Origin: Streptosporangium roseum DSM 43021
Lineage (GTDB): Bacteria > Actinomycetota > Actinomycetes > Streptosporangiales > Streptosporangiaceae
Reading direction: 5' to 3'
Assembly: GCF_000024865.1 (NCBI RefSeq)
Contig: NC_013595.1
Span: 4,960,001-5,024,000, forward strand
DNA length: 64,000 nt
The notes under the pieces were generated by a model. The model was not told the origin of the DNA. It was given only the letters and a program-made list of their open reading frames with translations, and searched no databases. Both the position numbers and the translations under genes were made by a program. This document shows, piece after piece, positions 15,558-24,907 of the stretch. The stretch's first letter is position 1, and every line of letters begins with the position of its first letter.

Positions 15558-18500
15558 TCACCAGGGATCCGGGTGAGCCGTCCTGAGTTCCCGGTGTAGC
15601 CGGGCCGGGTCGACTTCGGTCACGGCCGTCTTCCCGTCCAGCTTCCACCCCTTCCCGTACGCCGCGGCGAAGGCTTCCTCGCCCAGCGCGGCCCGCCCTC
15701 GGCGGGTGAGCTCGCGGACCTGCCGATGGGTGTGGTCGTGAGCGCCGCGCAGCCGGGAGGCGGCGCCGAGCAGGACGGCCGAGTCCTGATGCCGTCCGTG
15801 TGCCTCGGCGAGTGCGGCGGCGTTCACCGCCACCAGCGACAGGATCGGCAGGTCCCGGGTCTCCAGCGCCGCCGCGTACGCCTTCTCCAGCGCCTTCTGC
15901 GCGCCGGCCAGGTCACCGGTCTCCAGGCAGAGCGAGGCCCGTACGCCGCCGACCAGCGTCCGCGCGTGGCCACCGGGGAAGGTGGTGTCGCCGCGCAGGC
16001 CCCGTTCGGCGTCGTCGAGCAGTTCCCGCGCCCGGTCCAGGTCGCCCAGCCGCACCCGGAAGACGGCCTCCCACGCGTCGACCAGGGCCGGCATCCCCGG
16101 CGAGTTCGCGCGCAGCGCCCGCTCCCGGGCCGGGCCGATGACCGCGATCGCCAGGTCGGTGTCGCCGCGCCGCAGGTGCAGGTCGATCCAGCGCACGTCC
16201 ATGAACACCTCGTCGCCGAGGTTGAGCGAGCCGAACTCGCCGGCCAGCGACCGGGCCTGGCGCAGGTCGGCCAGCGCGCGGTCGAGGTCGTCGTCGTACT
16301 GCCGTAGCTGGGTGCGCATCGGCAGCACGGTGGCCTGGCCCCAGCGGTCGCCGGCCTGCCGGAAGCAGGCCAGGGCCGCCTCCACGTCGGGACGCGTCCT
16401 GTCGAGCTCGCCCGCGTTCTCGGCGAACTGGGCCCGGAACATGCGGGCCAGCCCGGACAACCAGACGTCGTCGCCGTCGGCCAGGCGCTCGATGATCGCG
16501 AACGCGGCCTCCTCCTCCTGCAGGAACGCGAGCGTGAGCGCGGTGAGCGCGCCGTACGGACCCGGCAGCTGCGGGTAGGTGAGCAGCCGGTCGGCCGGCT
16601 CGCGTATCCGTGCCTGGTCGTCCGCGGTCTCCTCGGCGGACCTCCCCGGCCAGGTGCCGACCCGGTCGATCAAGGAGATCACCTGAGCGCAGTCGCGCTC
16701 GGGTGTCGGCTCGCCGCCGGGCACCGCCAGTGCCTCGCCCAGCCAGTAGGCCGCGTCGGGGTGCCGGCCGAACATGTGCCAGTACCAGGTCAGGTTCAGG
16801 GCGAGAGCGACCGCGCCGGAGGCGTCGCCGGTGTCGCACCGTCTGCGCAGGGCGGCCAGCGCGTTGTCGTATTCGGCGCCGATGACTCGCATGGCCGTCA
16901 GCTGGCCGGGCCCGCGCAGTTGCGGGTCGTAGCGGGCCGTCAGCTCGGCGAAGTGGTCGGCGGCCAGGTCGCGGACGGTGGCGAGGTCGCCCGTCGCGGC
17001 CAGGCGGTCGGTGCCGTACTCGCGCAGCGTCTCCAGCATGCGGTAGCGGCCCGGGTCGGGCGCGAGCTGCAGCAGCGATCGGTCGACCAGGCCGGCGAGC
17101 AGCTCGGGGATCTCGGCGGCCGGTACGGCGGTGCCGGCGCAGAGCGCGGTGGCCGAGGCCGGCGTGACGCCGCCGGGCAGGATCGAGACGCGTTCGGCGA
17201 CCGTACGCTCGTGCTCGCTCAGCAGTTGCCAGCTCCAGGCGATGACCGCGCGCAGCGTGCGGTGCCGGGGCAGCGCGGTGCGGTTGCCGGTGGTCAGCAG
17301 CCGGAACCGGTCCGACAGCCCGTCGGCCAGCTCGGGCAGCGACAGCGTCCGCAGCCGGGCCGCGGCCAGCTCCAGCGCCAGCGGCAGCCCGTCCAGGCCG
17401 CGGACCACCCGCAGGACCTCGGGCAGCGTCGTCTCCTCCACCTCGAAGCCGGGGCGTACGGCTGCGGCCCGCTCGGTGAACAGGCGTACCGACGCCGCCC
17501 GCCGGGCCTGTTCGACGCCGTCGTCCGGTCCGGGCAGCGCGAGCGGGCCGAGCGGCACCAGTGCCTCGCCGTCGACCGCGAGGGGCTCGCGGCTGGTGGC
17601 GAGCACGCGCAGCCCGCAGCAGCGGGACAGCAGTGCCGCGACCAGGTGGGCCACGGCGTCGATCAGGTGCTCGCAGTTGTCGATCAGCAGCAGGCTCTCC
17701 CGGCCGCCGAGCTGGTCGGCGAGCACGTCCAGTTCGTCGCCCTCGATGCGCACCCGGGCCTCGAACATCGCGCCGCCGCGCAGCCCGATCCCGGCGAGCA
17801 CGGCCGCGCCGACCTTGGCCGGTTCGATGACCGAGGCGAGGTCGATCATCCAGGCGCCGTCGCGGTACTCGTGGCGGTGGCGGCGGGCGGCCTCGACGGC
17901 GAGGCGCGTCTTGCCGGCGCCGCCGGGACCGAGCACGGTGACCAGGCGTCCGGTGGTGAGCAGCGTGTCGATCCGGGCCAGATCGTCGTCGCGCCCGATG
18001 AAGCTGGTCAGCGGTGCGGGCAGGTTATTCGGCCTGGTCTGGGCGGCGTCGGCGGCCGGGGCGGGCCGTTCGGCGCGCAGCAGGCGCACGTGGCGCTCGC
18101 GCAGGGCGGAGCCCGGGTCGGTGCCGAGGACGTCGGCCAGGGTTTCGCGGACCCGCTCGTACAGGGCCAGGGCCTCGGCCTGGCGTCCCTGGGCGGTGAG
18201 CGCGTCCATGAGCAGCGCGGCGGCGCGCTCGTGGACGGGGTGCTCGGCGAGCAGGGCGCTCAGGCGGGCGGCGGCCGCGTCGGCACGGCCCAGGGTCAGC
18301 TCGGCGGCGGCGAGGTCGGTGACGGCCTCGAGCGAGGCGTGGGCCAGCCGGGTCGCGGCGGCGGGCGCTACCGCGGCGATGACCGTGGGCTCGGTGCCGG
18401 GACGGTCGCCCCACAGTGCCACGGCCTCGCCGAGCACGACCGCCGCGGCATTCGGGTCGCCGGCGCGCAGCCGGTCACGGCCGGCGGCGGCGAGCCGCTC

Positions 18501-18806
18501 GAACCGCAGTGCGTCCACGTCGGCGGCGTCCACCTCCAGCCGGTAGCCGCCCGCGACCTGCGCGATGTCGCCGGCCGGGCCGAGGGTCCGGCGCAGCCGC
18601 GAGACGAGGGCCTGCAGGGCGTGGGCGGGGCCGGTCGGCGGGTCCTCGGCCCAGATCGCGTCGACCAGGACGCCCTGCTCGACGGCGCGCCCGCCGGCGA
18701 GCGCCAGCCGTACGACCAGACCCTGCAACCGCGCACCCCGGACGGGCAGGGCGGCGTCACCACGGGAGGCCTGAAAGGTGCCGAGCAGCGTGACGCGAAG
18801 CCGCAT
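15558..18806 (-). CDS. AfsR/SARP-family regulator with BTAD, NB-ARC and TPR domains
   Basis: 1,082-aa pathway-type activator. Domains in order: OmpR-like winged helix (about residues 1-95, 'LRVTLLGTFQASRGDAALPV'), bacterial transcriptional activation domain (about 95-250), NB-ARC STAND ATPase (about 265-540; P-loop 'GPGGAGKTRLA', Walker B 'LLLIDNCEHL'), then tetratricopeptide-like helices to the end. I start at the ATG at 18806, where the winged helix begins, with GGGAGG upstream. Such proteins bind direct repeats and often switch on nearby biosynthetic genes. Here only the divergent flavin monooxygenase gene is close, so that gene or its promoter is a candidate target. Confidence 0.9.
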   Translation of the reverse strand: MRLRVTLLGTFQASRGDAALPVRGARLQGLVVRLALAGGRAVEQGVLVDAIWAEDPPTGPAHALQALVSRLRRTLGPAGDIAQVAGGYRLEVDAADVDALRFERLAAAGRDRLRAGDPNAAAVVLGEAVALWGDRPGTEPTVIAAVAPAAATRLAHASLEAVTDLAAAELTLGRADAAAARLSALLAEHPVHERAAALLMDALTAQGRQAEALALYERVRETLADVLGTDPGSALRERHVRLLRAERPAPAADAAQTRPNNLPAPLTSFIGRDDDLARIDTLLTTGRLVTVLGPGGAGKTRLAVEAARRHRHEYRDGAWMIDLASVIEPAKVGAAVLAGIGLRGGAMFEARVRIEGDELDVLADQLGGRESLLLIDNCEHLIDAVAHLVAALLSRCCGLRVLATSREPLAVDGEALVPLGPLALPGPDDGVEQARRAASVRLFTERAAAVRPGFEVEETTLPEVLRVVRGLDGLPLALELAAARLRTLSLPELADGLSDRFRLLTTGNRTALPRHRTLRAVIAWSWQLLSEHERTVAERVSILPGGVTPASATALCAGTAVPAAEIPELLAGLVDRSLLQLAPDPGRYRMLETLREYGTDRLAATGDLATVRDLAADHFAELTARYDPQLRGPGQLTAMRVIGAEYDNALAALRRRCDTGDASGAVALALNLTWYWHMFGRHPDAAYWLGEALAVPGGEPTPERDCAQVISLIDRVGTWPGRSAEETADDQARIREPADRLLTYPQLPGPYGALTALTLAFLQEEEAAFAIIERLADGDDVWLSGLARMFRAQFAENAGELDRTRPDVEAALACFRQAGDRWGQATVLPMRTQLRQYDDDLDRALADLRQARSLAGEFGSLNLGDEVFMDVRWIDLHLRRGDTDLAIAVIGPARERALRANSPGMPALVDAWEAVFRVRLGDLDRARELLDDAERGLRGDTTFPGGHARTLVGGVRASLCLETGDLAGAQKALEKAYAAALETRDLPILSLVAVNAAALAEAHGRHQDSAVLLGAASRLRGAHDHTHRQVRELTRRGRAALGEEAFAAAYGKGWKLDGKTAVTEVDPARLHRELRTAHPDPW

Positions 18807-19084
18807 ATCCCCGTCCACCTCCCGATCTTCGCGCACGCACCCTCGAGTCCCCAAATCACGGCAGGGCTCCGGCCTTCCCTTTGCTCACGGGCGCTACCGC
18901 CCCTCCCCCTCACGCCGCCGGTGAAGCGTGCCGGGTGCTCGAACGCGGCGCTGAGGCGTCGCGGGACGGGAGTGTCGGTGCCGTGTGTGCCCCGTGTGAG
19001 GGGCCCGCGTCAGTCTTTGCGTGCCTCAGAGAACACGACGGCGAGGAAACATCATGAGTGATCTCGCGGTGCGCGCGCAGGGCT

Positions 19085-19262
19085 TTCGACAGCGACGAGC
19101 GCCACCCCGCCACCGCGAAAGCGGTCGGTGGTGGGTCGTTGCTCGCGCTCGCGCCGGGCAAGGGGATCACGGCTCACCGCGAGAGCGGCGCCACCCTCCA
19201 AACATACGCGGCGCTCTCCAAACCGCAGGACTGGTTCGCCGCCATCGACTTCATGGACGGAT
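19085..19262 (+). pseudogene. Remnant of a TetX-like flavin monooxygenase
   Basis: About 59 codons read 'RHPATAKAVGGG', 'LALAPGKGITAHRESGATLQ' and 'LSKPQDWFAAIDF'. This aligns with the middle of the intact TetX-like enzyme at 27198-28331 (RHP...VGxGG...GxxxxRxSG...DW). No FAD site or C-terminus remains. Just before it, an ATG at 19054 with GAGGAAA opens ten codons ('MSDLAVRAQG') in another frame that resemble the start of an ABC-transporter ATPase, so at least two broken genes may be joined here. The 247 bases between 18807 and 19053 hold only the SARP promoter region. Confidence 0.6.
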
Positions 19263-19285
19263 GGGCTTCAAGAAGGGGATCTTTC

Positions 19286-20794
19286 GTGCATGACGTAGTG
19301 ATCGTGGGCGCAGGCCCGGTCGGTCTGTTCCTTGCCTGCGAGCTTGGCCTCGCGGGCTGCTCTGTCCTGGTGCTTGAGCGGGAGCCGGAGCCCGGCTCCC
19401 CGTGGAAGGCGGACCCGCTCGGGATGCGGGGCCTGTCCGCCGCGTCGGTCGAGGCGTTCTACCGCCGCGGGATGCTCCAGCCGCTGCTGAAGGCGTCGGG
19501 CGTCAACGACTATCCCGGCGCGGACGAGCCGGCGCCCCCTCGTGGCGTGGGCCACTTCGCCGGCATGATGCTCGATCCGGCCAAGGTCGACGTCACGGCC
19601 CTGCCCTTCCGGCTCCCCGGCCCGGCGACGGAGGGCGTGATGACACACCTCGAAGCGGTGGAGAGCGTGCTGTCCGAGCGGGCATCCATGCTCGGCGTGG
19701 AGGTCAGGCGCGGCGTCACGGTCTCAGCGATCGCGCAGGACGATCAGATCGTGGTCGCGCATGCCGGCGAGCACGAGTACCCGGCGCGCTGGGTCGTCGG
19801 CTGCGATGGCGGGCGCAGCGCGGTGCGCGGGCTCGCGGGCTTCGACTTCGTCGGCACCGAGCCGCAGTTCACCGGCTATGTCGTGCTCGCCACCATCGCC
19901 GACCCCGCCAAGTTGCGCCCTGGGTTCAATCTGACGCCGACGGGCATGTACCTCCGGACGCCCGCGAAAGGGTACCTCGGCATGCTGGAGTTCGACGGCG
20001 GCGCTTTCGATCGCTCGCAGCGGCCGACTCGCGAACATCTCCAGGCGGTTCTGCGCCGTGTATCCGGCACCGGCGTGACGCTGAGCGAGGTCCATCTCGC
20101 TTCGAGCTTCACCGATCGGGCGATGCAGACGACGACCTACAGGCGGGGGCGCGTCCTGCTCGCGGGCGACGCCGCTCACATCCACTCTCGCCTCGGAGCG
20201 CAGGGACTCAACCTCGGCATCGGCGACGCCATGAACCTGGGATGGAAGCTCGCGGCGACCGTGCGCGGGTACGCGCCGGACGGGCTTCTCGACACCTACA
20301 CCCGCGAGCAGCATCCGATCGGCGCGTGGGTGCTCGACTGGACGCGCGCCCAGGCGGCGGCCATGAAGCCGGATCCGCATGCCCAGGCGGTCCAAGGAGT
20401 GATCCGCGACCTGATCGGGACCCACGACGGAACGACCTACGTGTTCGAGAAGGTATCGGGATCGTCGGTCCGCCATGACCTTGGCGGCGAGCAGCCGCTG
20501 GTCGGCCGTAACGCCCCGGACCTCCGTCTCGAGGACGGCACTCGCCTCGGCGACCTGATGCGGGACGGACGAGGCGTCGCGCTCGATTTCAGCACCGACC
20601 GGTGCCTCCGCGGTTCGGCGATGGGCTGGGAGGGCCGGATGCGGTATGCGGCCGGGGCGGCGAGAAACGACCTCGGGCTGGGTGCCGTGCTTGTCCGACC
20701 TGACGGCATAGTCGCCTGGGCAGGTGATCGCGCCCCTGATCGTGAAGCGTTCGAGCGGGCCGCCGGCCATTGGTTCGGTAGTCCGGCGATCTGA
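19286..20794 (+). CDS. FAD-dependent aromatic monooxygenase (PHBH/Rox type)
   Basis: 502-aa group A flavoprotein hydroxylase. The FAD site is 'VVIVGAGPVGLFLACELGLA' at the N-terminus, 'GCDGGRSAVRG' (about 175-185) is the NADPH/FAD DG motif, and 'RVLLAGDAAHIHSRLGAQG' (about 289-307) is the GD motif. A thioredoxin-like C-terminal domain (about 410-500) is typical of enzymes acting on polyketide aromatics and of rifampicin monooxygenase. I chose the GTG at 19286 because AAGGGG precedes it and the FAD motif starts immediately after; the frame upstream belongs to the decayed TetX-like gene. The substrate is unknown. Divergent from the SARP gene. Confidence 0.88.
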   Translation: MHDVVIVGAGPVGLFLACELGLAGCSVLVLEREPEPGSPWKADPLGMRGLSAASVEAFYRRGMLQPLLKASGVNDYPGADEPAPPRGVGHFAGMMLDPAKVDVTALPFRLPGPATEGVMTHLEAVESVLSERASMLGVEVRRGVTVSAIAQDDQIVVAHAGEHEYPARWVVGCDGGRSAVRGLAGFDFVGTEPQFTGYVVLATIADPAKLRPGFNLTPTGMYLRTPAKGYLGMLEFDGGAFDRSQRPTREHLQAVLRRVSGTGVTLSEVHLASSFTDRAMQTTTYRRGRVLLAGDAAHIHSRLGAQGLNLGIGDAMNLGWKLAATVRGYAPDGLLDTYTREQHPIGAWVLDWTRAQAAAMKPDPHAQAVQGVIRDLIGTHDGTTYVFEKVSGSSVRHDLGGEQPLVGRNAPDLRLEDGTRLGDLMRDGRGVALDFSTDRCLRGSAMGWEGRMRYAAGAARNDLGLGAVLVRPDGIVAWAGDRAPDREAFERAAGHWFGSPAI

Positions 20795-20888
20795 AGCAGC
20801 CGCCCGGTCCCTTGTCGCTGCCGTGGGCGTCGACACCAGGTGACCGATGTGAACTTTTCCTTTCCTCAACCGAGTCACAGGAGCGCAC

Positions 20889-21325
20889 ATGACGATCACC
20901 CTCCGAGCGGGAAGCACCGTGATGTTCACCGGCGATTCGATCACCGACTGCCGGCGGTTGGAGAGCGAACAGGGGCTCGGGTTCGGCTACCCGCTGCATG
21001 TCGCGGGCGAGTGGGGCTTCCGGCACCCGGACCGGCCTGTGACCTGGCTGAACACCGGGATCGCGGGCGACGCGGCCTTGTCGAGGTCGGCGACGTGCAC
21101 GTCGGCGAAGAGGTCCGGAAGGAGTGGCGGGCCGACCTGAACCCGAAGATCCAGGTCGTGCGCGAACTCGCTCGCAAGTACGGCGCGCACCTGCTCGCGG
21201 CCGACGGCATGTTCACCGAGCTCGCCGCGGCGACCGGGCCGGAGTACTGGGCTGCGGACGGCGTGCACCCGACGCCGGCCGCTCACGCCGCACTCGCGGC
21301 GGCCTGGCTGCGCCTGGTCGCGTGA
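20889..21325 (+). pseudogene. SGNH/GDSL hydrolase gene with internal deletion and frameshift
   Basis: After a good AGGAG, the frame from 20889 encodes the normal start of an SGNH esterase: 'VMFTGDSITDCRRL' with the catalytic serine in GDS, up to 'WLNTGIAGD'. The C-terminal part, 'LNPKIQVVRELARKYGAHLL' and 'YWAADGVHPTPAAHAAL' with the catalytic Asp and His, is in a different frame and ends at 21325. The middle, including the conserved Gly and Asn oxyanion blocks, is missing. One deletion of roughly 80 codons with a frame change explains this. Confidence 0.75.
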
Positions 21326-21538
21326 CCGTGCCTGGCGATCGCCCGCGACACCGGCCGGCGGGAGAGCGGACCGCCGTGGGGCTGTTCCTGGTTGACGCGC
21401 TGCCGGAATTCGGTGTCGCCGACGGTGGCGCGCTGACGGTCGAACAGGACCTCGGGCAGTTCCTGACGTCTGCGGCGTTCCCCGTCGAGGTTTCCGGGCG
21501 CGGAAGAAGTGGTGATCATCCGTGCCGGGCGGTGTGTC
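21326..21538. other. Short gap with no recognised gene
   Basis: Both strands have open frames of about 70-80 codons here. The minus-strand frame (21283-21519) has a plausible composition but no family signature and overlaps the SGNH remnant. I see no operator or terminator. Confidence 0.4.
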
Positions 21539-22198
21539 TCAGGTCACCAGGCCCCTGCGGTAGGCGTAGACCACCGCCTGCACGCGGTCACGCAGGTCGA
21601 GCTTGGTGAGGATGCGCGACACGTACGTCTTGACGGTCTCCTGGCTGATCACCAGGGTGGCGGCGATCTCGCTGTTGGACAGGCCGTCGGCGATGAGGCG
21701 CAGCACCTCCAGCTCGCGCGGGGTCAGCGCGGTCTCGGCCGGTGTGGCCTGGGCGGGGCGGATCCGGGCCGCGTACCTGCCGACGAGCTGCCGCGTCACC
21801 TCGGGTGCCAGCAGAGCGGCGCCGGTGGCGACGGTGCGGATGCCGTGCAGGAGCTGCGCCGGTGGGGCGTCCTTGAGCAGGAAGCCGCTCGCCCCCGCGC
21901 GCAGCGCCTCGTAGACGTACTCGTCCAGGTTGAACGTCGTCACCACGAGCACTTTGACGGGGTCCGCCACCCCGGCGCCGGCCAGCCGGCGGGTCGCCTC
22001 GATGCCGTCGAGCACCGGCATCCGCACGTCCATCACCACGATGTCGGGGTTCAGGCGGCGGGCCAGGTCGACTGCGGTGCGGCCGTCGCCGCACTCGCCC
22101 ACCACCTCCAGGCCGGGCTGGGCGTCGATGATCGTCGCGAAGCCGGTGCGGATCAGCGCCTGGTCGTCGCAGACCAGGACCCGGACCGGGGCGGTCAC
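21539..22198 (-). CDS. NarL/LuxR-type response regulator
   Basis: 219 aa. A receiver domain (about 1-120) has the acidic pair D11-D12, phosphoacceptor D57 in 'VVMDVRMPV' and K108 in 'FLLKDAPP'. A LuxR helix-turn-helix follows (about 150-215, 'LTPRELEVLRLIADGLSNSE'). The start overlaps the stop of the histidine kinase gene by four bases, so this is its cognate regulator. The operon order is protease, kinase, regulator. Confidence 0.95.
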   Translation of the reverse strand: MTAPVRVLVCDDQALIRTGFATIIDAQPGLEVVGECGDGRTAVDLARRLNPDIVVMDVRMPVLDGIEATRRLAGAGVADPVKVLVVTTFNLDEYVYEALRAGASGFLLKDAPPAQLLHGIRTVATGAALLAPEVTRQLVGRYAARIRPAQATPAETALTPRELEVLRLIADGLSNSEIAATLVISQETVKTYVSRILTKLDLRDRVQAVVYAYRRGLVT

Positions 22199-23349
22199 GA
22201 CGGGCGCCCCGCGGGGACGCGGGCCCGTACCACGAAGCCGCCACCCGCCTGCCGGTCCGCGCTGAACTCGCCGCCCAGGGCGTCCACCCGTTCGCGGAGC
22301 CCGGCCAGGCCCAGCCCGCTCCCACCGGGAGAGCCGGCCCGGGAGCCGGGGCCGTCGGTGCTCACCGCCACGCTGATCTCCTTCTCGCCGTAGCGCACCC
22401 GGACCACGGTGCGGCTGCCGTGGGCGTATTTGAGCGCGTTCGTCAGGGATTCCTGCACGACCCTATAGGTCACGAACTCGGCGCTGCCCGCCGATGCCGC
22501 CGGATTGCCCTCCTCGGCGAACTCCACCGGCTGCCCGGCCCGGCGGGTCTGCTCCACGAGCGTGCGGAGCTCGCCGGCGGAGGGCATGCTGGCGTCGGTG
22601 TCGTGATCGGCTTTGAGCAGGTCGAGCATGTGCCGCAGGTCGGCGATGGCTCGCCGGCCGGTGTCGGTGACGGCGCTCAGCGTCGCGTCGAGGCGGTCGG
22701 GGGCGGCGGTCAGGTAGCGTGCGGCCTCGGCCTGCACGACCATCGCCGTCACGTGGTGCGTCACGACGTCGTGGAGTTCGCGGGCGATGCGGGTGCGTTC
22801 GGCGGCGCGGGTGGCCTCGGCGACGTGGCGGCGGCGTTGGGTCTCGGCGGCGCGGGTGGAGCGCAGCCAGGTCCCGATGCCCCACGCGAGGGCCAGGGCC
22901 AGGTAGAACACCACGTAACCTTCCACCCTCTCGGTCGCGCCGAGCCGGCCGAGCGCGAGCGCCAGCGGCACGTACGCCGTGGACAGGAGGACCACGGTGA
23001 CGCGCCGGTGGCGCTCCAGGTGGGCGCCCGCGCTGATGAGCGCGATGGGCATCGCGTTGCTCGCGAACACGTGGTAGGCGCGGAGCTGGTCGAGGACGAA
23101 GCCGAGCGACACCAGAGCCAGGCACACGGCCGGCCATCGCCGGCGCACGGCGAGCGGAAGGCACTCCAGGGCGATCACCACGACCGCCAGCGCGTCGAAG
23201 GGGCGGGTCGGCAGGTCGCCGACCTGCGTCCCCTTGCCGTGGAGTGCCGGCAGGAGCGATGCGAGGGCCAGCAGCAGCCCGAACGGTAGGTCCCGGGCCA
23301 CGACGTCGCATCGCCGCCACAGGTCCGTGACCCGCCGTGGATCGATCAT
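22195..23349 (-). CDS. Sensor histidine kinase (HisKA_3 type)
   Basis: 384 aa. Four to six membrane helices fill residues 20-165, with no large extracellular loop. The dimerisation domain carries H193 in 'IARELHDVVTHHV', and the HATPase domain follows to the C-terminus ('ESLTNALKYAH', then 'GLGLAGLRERVDALGG'). I chose the ATG at 23349 because it overlaps the stop of the CPBP gene (ATGA); a much longer open frame upstream is a shadow. It phosphorylates the adjacent LuxR-type regulator. The signal is unknown but probably arises in the membrane, as in LiaS/DesK-like kinases. Confidence 0.92.
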   Translation of the reverse strand: MIDPRRVTDLWRRCDVVARDLPFGLLLALASLLPALHGKGTQVGDLPTRPFDALAVVVIALECLPLAVRRRWPAVCLALVSLGFVLDQLRAYHVFASNAMPIALISAGAHLERHRRVTVVLLSTAYVPLALALGRLGATERVEGYVVFYLALALAWGIGTWLRSTRAAETQRRRHVAEATRAAERTRIARELHDVVTHHVTAMVVQAEAARYLTAAPDRLDATLSAVTDTGRRAIADLRHMLDLLKADHDTDASMPSAGELRTLVEQTRRAGQPVEFAEEGNPAASAGSAEFVTYRVVQESLTNALKYAHGSRTVVRVRYGEKEISVAVSTDGPGSRAGSPGGSGLGLAGLRERVDALGGEFSADRQAGGGFVVRARVPAGRPS

Positions 23350-24167
23350 CGGGTGAGCGTAGCGGTCGCGCGGCGCCGGAGCGGGACCACGTTGCCGCGC
23401 CGGCGGGCCAGCCGCATGAACACGACCGTCAGCAGCAGGCCGAACACCACCGCGTACGGGCTCGCCTCCGGCCCGAACTCGCCGCCCGTGAGCAGGGCCG
23501 GGCCCGACGTCACGCCGTGCAGCAGCCCTTGCGTCGCGCCGTTGCCCGAGACCTCGGTGCCGAAGATGCCGGCCGCCGCGAAGTTCCAGCCGAAGTGCAC
23601 ACCGATCGGCACCCACAGGGTGCGGGTGGCGGCGTAGGCGGCGGCGAGCATGCCGCCCGCCTCGATCGCGACGGCGATCGCGCCCCACAGGTCGGCGTGC
23701 GGGTTGAACAGGTGCACCAGGCCGAACAGCGTGCCGGTCAGCGCCAGCGCCATCCACGTCCCCGTGCGTTCCTCGACGATCCTGAACAGGATGCCGCGAA
23801 ACAGCAGCTCCTCCGTCACCGCGGCGGCGGCCATGAAGCCGAGCAGCCCGACCGCGCTCGCCGGCGAGCCTTGGCCGTCGATCCGGTAGCCGCCCATGAG
23901 AGCGATGTTCACGATGACGGCCGCGAACAGCGCGACGCCGATCAGCGTCCCTCGTGCGACGGCGCGGGCGGCGCCTTGCGCCGCCACCTCCACCGGTGCG
24001 CGGCGCTCGGACCACCGCACCACGCGGGCGTACACGAGTACGGCGAGCACGGCCGTCGCGACGCCGAGGAGCAGGGTGAGGAGCGGGCTCCCCTGCACCG
24101 CGCCCACGATCGTGCCGCCGGCGGCGGCGACCACCGCGACGGGCACGAGCTGTTTCAACAACCGCAT
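23346..24167 (-). CDS. CPBP-family intramembrane glutamic protease
   Basis: 273 aa with about seven membrane helices. Conserved motifs are 'AAVTEELLFRG' (E119, E120, R124), 'FGLVHLFNPHAD' and 'VPIGVHFGWNF', which build the Rce1/ABI active site in the membrane. AAGGGAG stands before the ATG at 24167. It is first in an operon with a histidine kinase and response regulator, so the protease may process a peptide or the kinase itself as part of signalling. Confidence 0.9.
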   Translation of the reverse strand: MRLLKQLVPVAVVAAAGGTIVGAVQGSPLLTLLLGVATAVLAVLVYARVVRWSERRAPVEVAAQGAARAVARGTLIGVALFAAVIVNIALMGGYRIDGQGSPASAVGLLGFMAAAAVTEELLFRGILFRIVEERTGTWMALALTGTLFGLVHLFNPHADLWGAIAVAIEAGGMLAAAYAATRTLWVPIGVHFGWNFAAAGIFGTEVSGNGATQGLLHGVTSGPALLTGGEFGPEASPYAVVFGLLLTVVFMRLARRRGNVVPLRRRATATLTR

Positions 24168-24367
24168 GACGACTCCCTTGCATGGGGGGACTCCGCGACG
24201 GGGCGCCGCCGCTACGCCGAGAAACGCTAGGGATTCGGCGGTCCGGAATCGTCCCCGCACGGTGGACACTCGCGGGTAGCTCGCACGGGGGACAGACGCA
24301 CAAGGGAAGCCGCCGGGGCGGAAAACGCGGGACGCGCTGAGCGTGCCGGCTTTCTCCAGCCTGGTGG

Positions 24368-24380
24368 TTTGTAGTACAAA
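24368..24380. promoter_or_regulatory. MarR-type operator TTTGTA-G-TACAAA
   Basis: Perfect six-base arms around one central base, 22 bases before the ATG of the second MarR gene. It has the same half-site plan (TTkGyA) as the palindrome before the first MarR gene, indicating autoregulation. Confidence 0.65.
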
Positions 24381-24402
24381 GCATGGTGAATAACGTGGGC
24401 AC

Positions 24403-24816
24403 ATGACTTCCCACGCCCTCGTGGATGCCCTCGTCCGCAGCACCTTCCAGGTGGTGGGCGTGCTCACCCGCATCGGAGCCGAGCGCGACCTCTCACTCAC
24501 CCAACTGCGGGTCCTCGGCATCCTCCGCGACCGCCGCCCACGCATGACCGAGCTCGCCGCGTTCATCGGCCTGGACAAATCGACCCTGTCCGGCCTCATC
24601 GACCGTGCCGAACGCCGAGGGCTGGTGGCCAGGGGCAAAGACCCCCAGGACCGCCGCGTCGTCGATGTGTTCCTCACCCCCGCCGGCCTGGAGCTGGCGG
24701 AGCAGGTGTACGGCGAGGTCCGACGCGCACTGGCGCCTGCGACAAGCCGGCTCGACCCGCAAGAGCGCGACCGGCTCGTCCAGCTGCTGCACGCTGTCCT
24801 GCACTCCCCCGACTGA
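24403..24816 (+). CDS. MarR-family regulator (paralogue 2)
   Basis: 137 aa, a close paralogue of the MarR protein at 15127-15540 along its whole length. The recognition helix region is 'MTELAAFIGLDKSTLSGLID' and the wing 'RGKDPQDRRVVDVFLT'. The message looks leaderless. It is convergent with the AttH-like gene, whose promoter carries two related sites, so that gene is the likely target. Ligand unknown; the family usually senses small aromatic or oxidising compounds. Confidence 0.9.
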   Translation: MTSHALVDALVRSTFQVVGVLTRIGAERDLSLTQLRVLGILRDRRPRMTELAAFIGLDKSTLSGLIDRAERRGLVARGKDPQDRRVVDVFLTPAGLELAEQVYGEVRRALAPATSRLDPQERDRLVQLLHAVLHSPD

Positions 24817-24837
24817 GGCCGTCTTCTCCCAATGGTT

Positions 24838-24868
24838 CACCCCGGGACCAGTGGTCGATCCCGGGGTG
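24838..24868. terminator. Bidirectional hairpin terminator
   Basis: Ten-base perfect arms CACCCCGGGA and TCCCGGGGTG with an 11-base loop, centred between the convergent ends of the MarR gene and the AttH-like gene. Confidence 0.75.
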
Positions 24869-24907
24869 GTGTCGGATTGCGTCAGGCGAGGATGGCTTCG
24901 CCGGTAA

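Noticed and set aside
19058..20794. 578-aa monooxygenase starting at 19058
   Set aside because: The first 76 codons belong to a decayed TetX-like gene; the FAD motif begins right after the GTG at 19286, which has its own ribosome binding site.
22195..24414. 739-aa open frame containing the histidine kinase
   Set aside because: Its first half lies antisense in style over the CPBP gene frame; kinase homology starts at 23349, where the ATG overlaps the CPBP stop.
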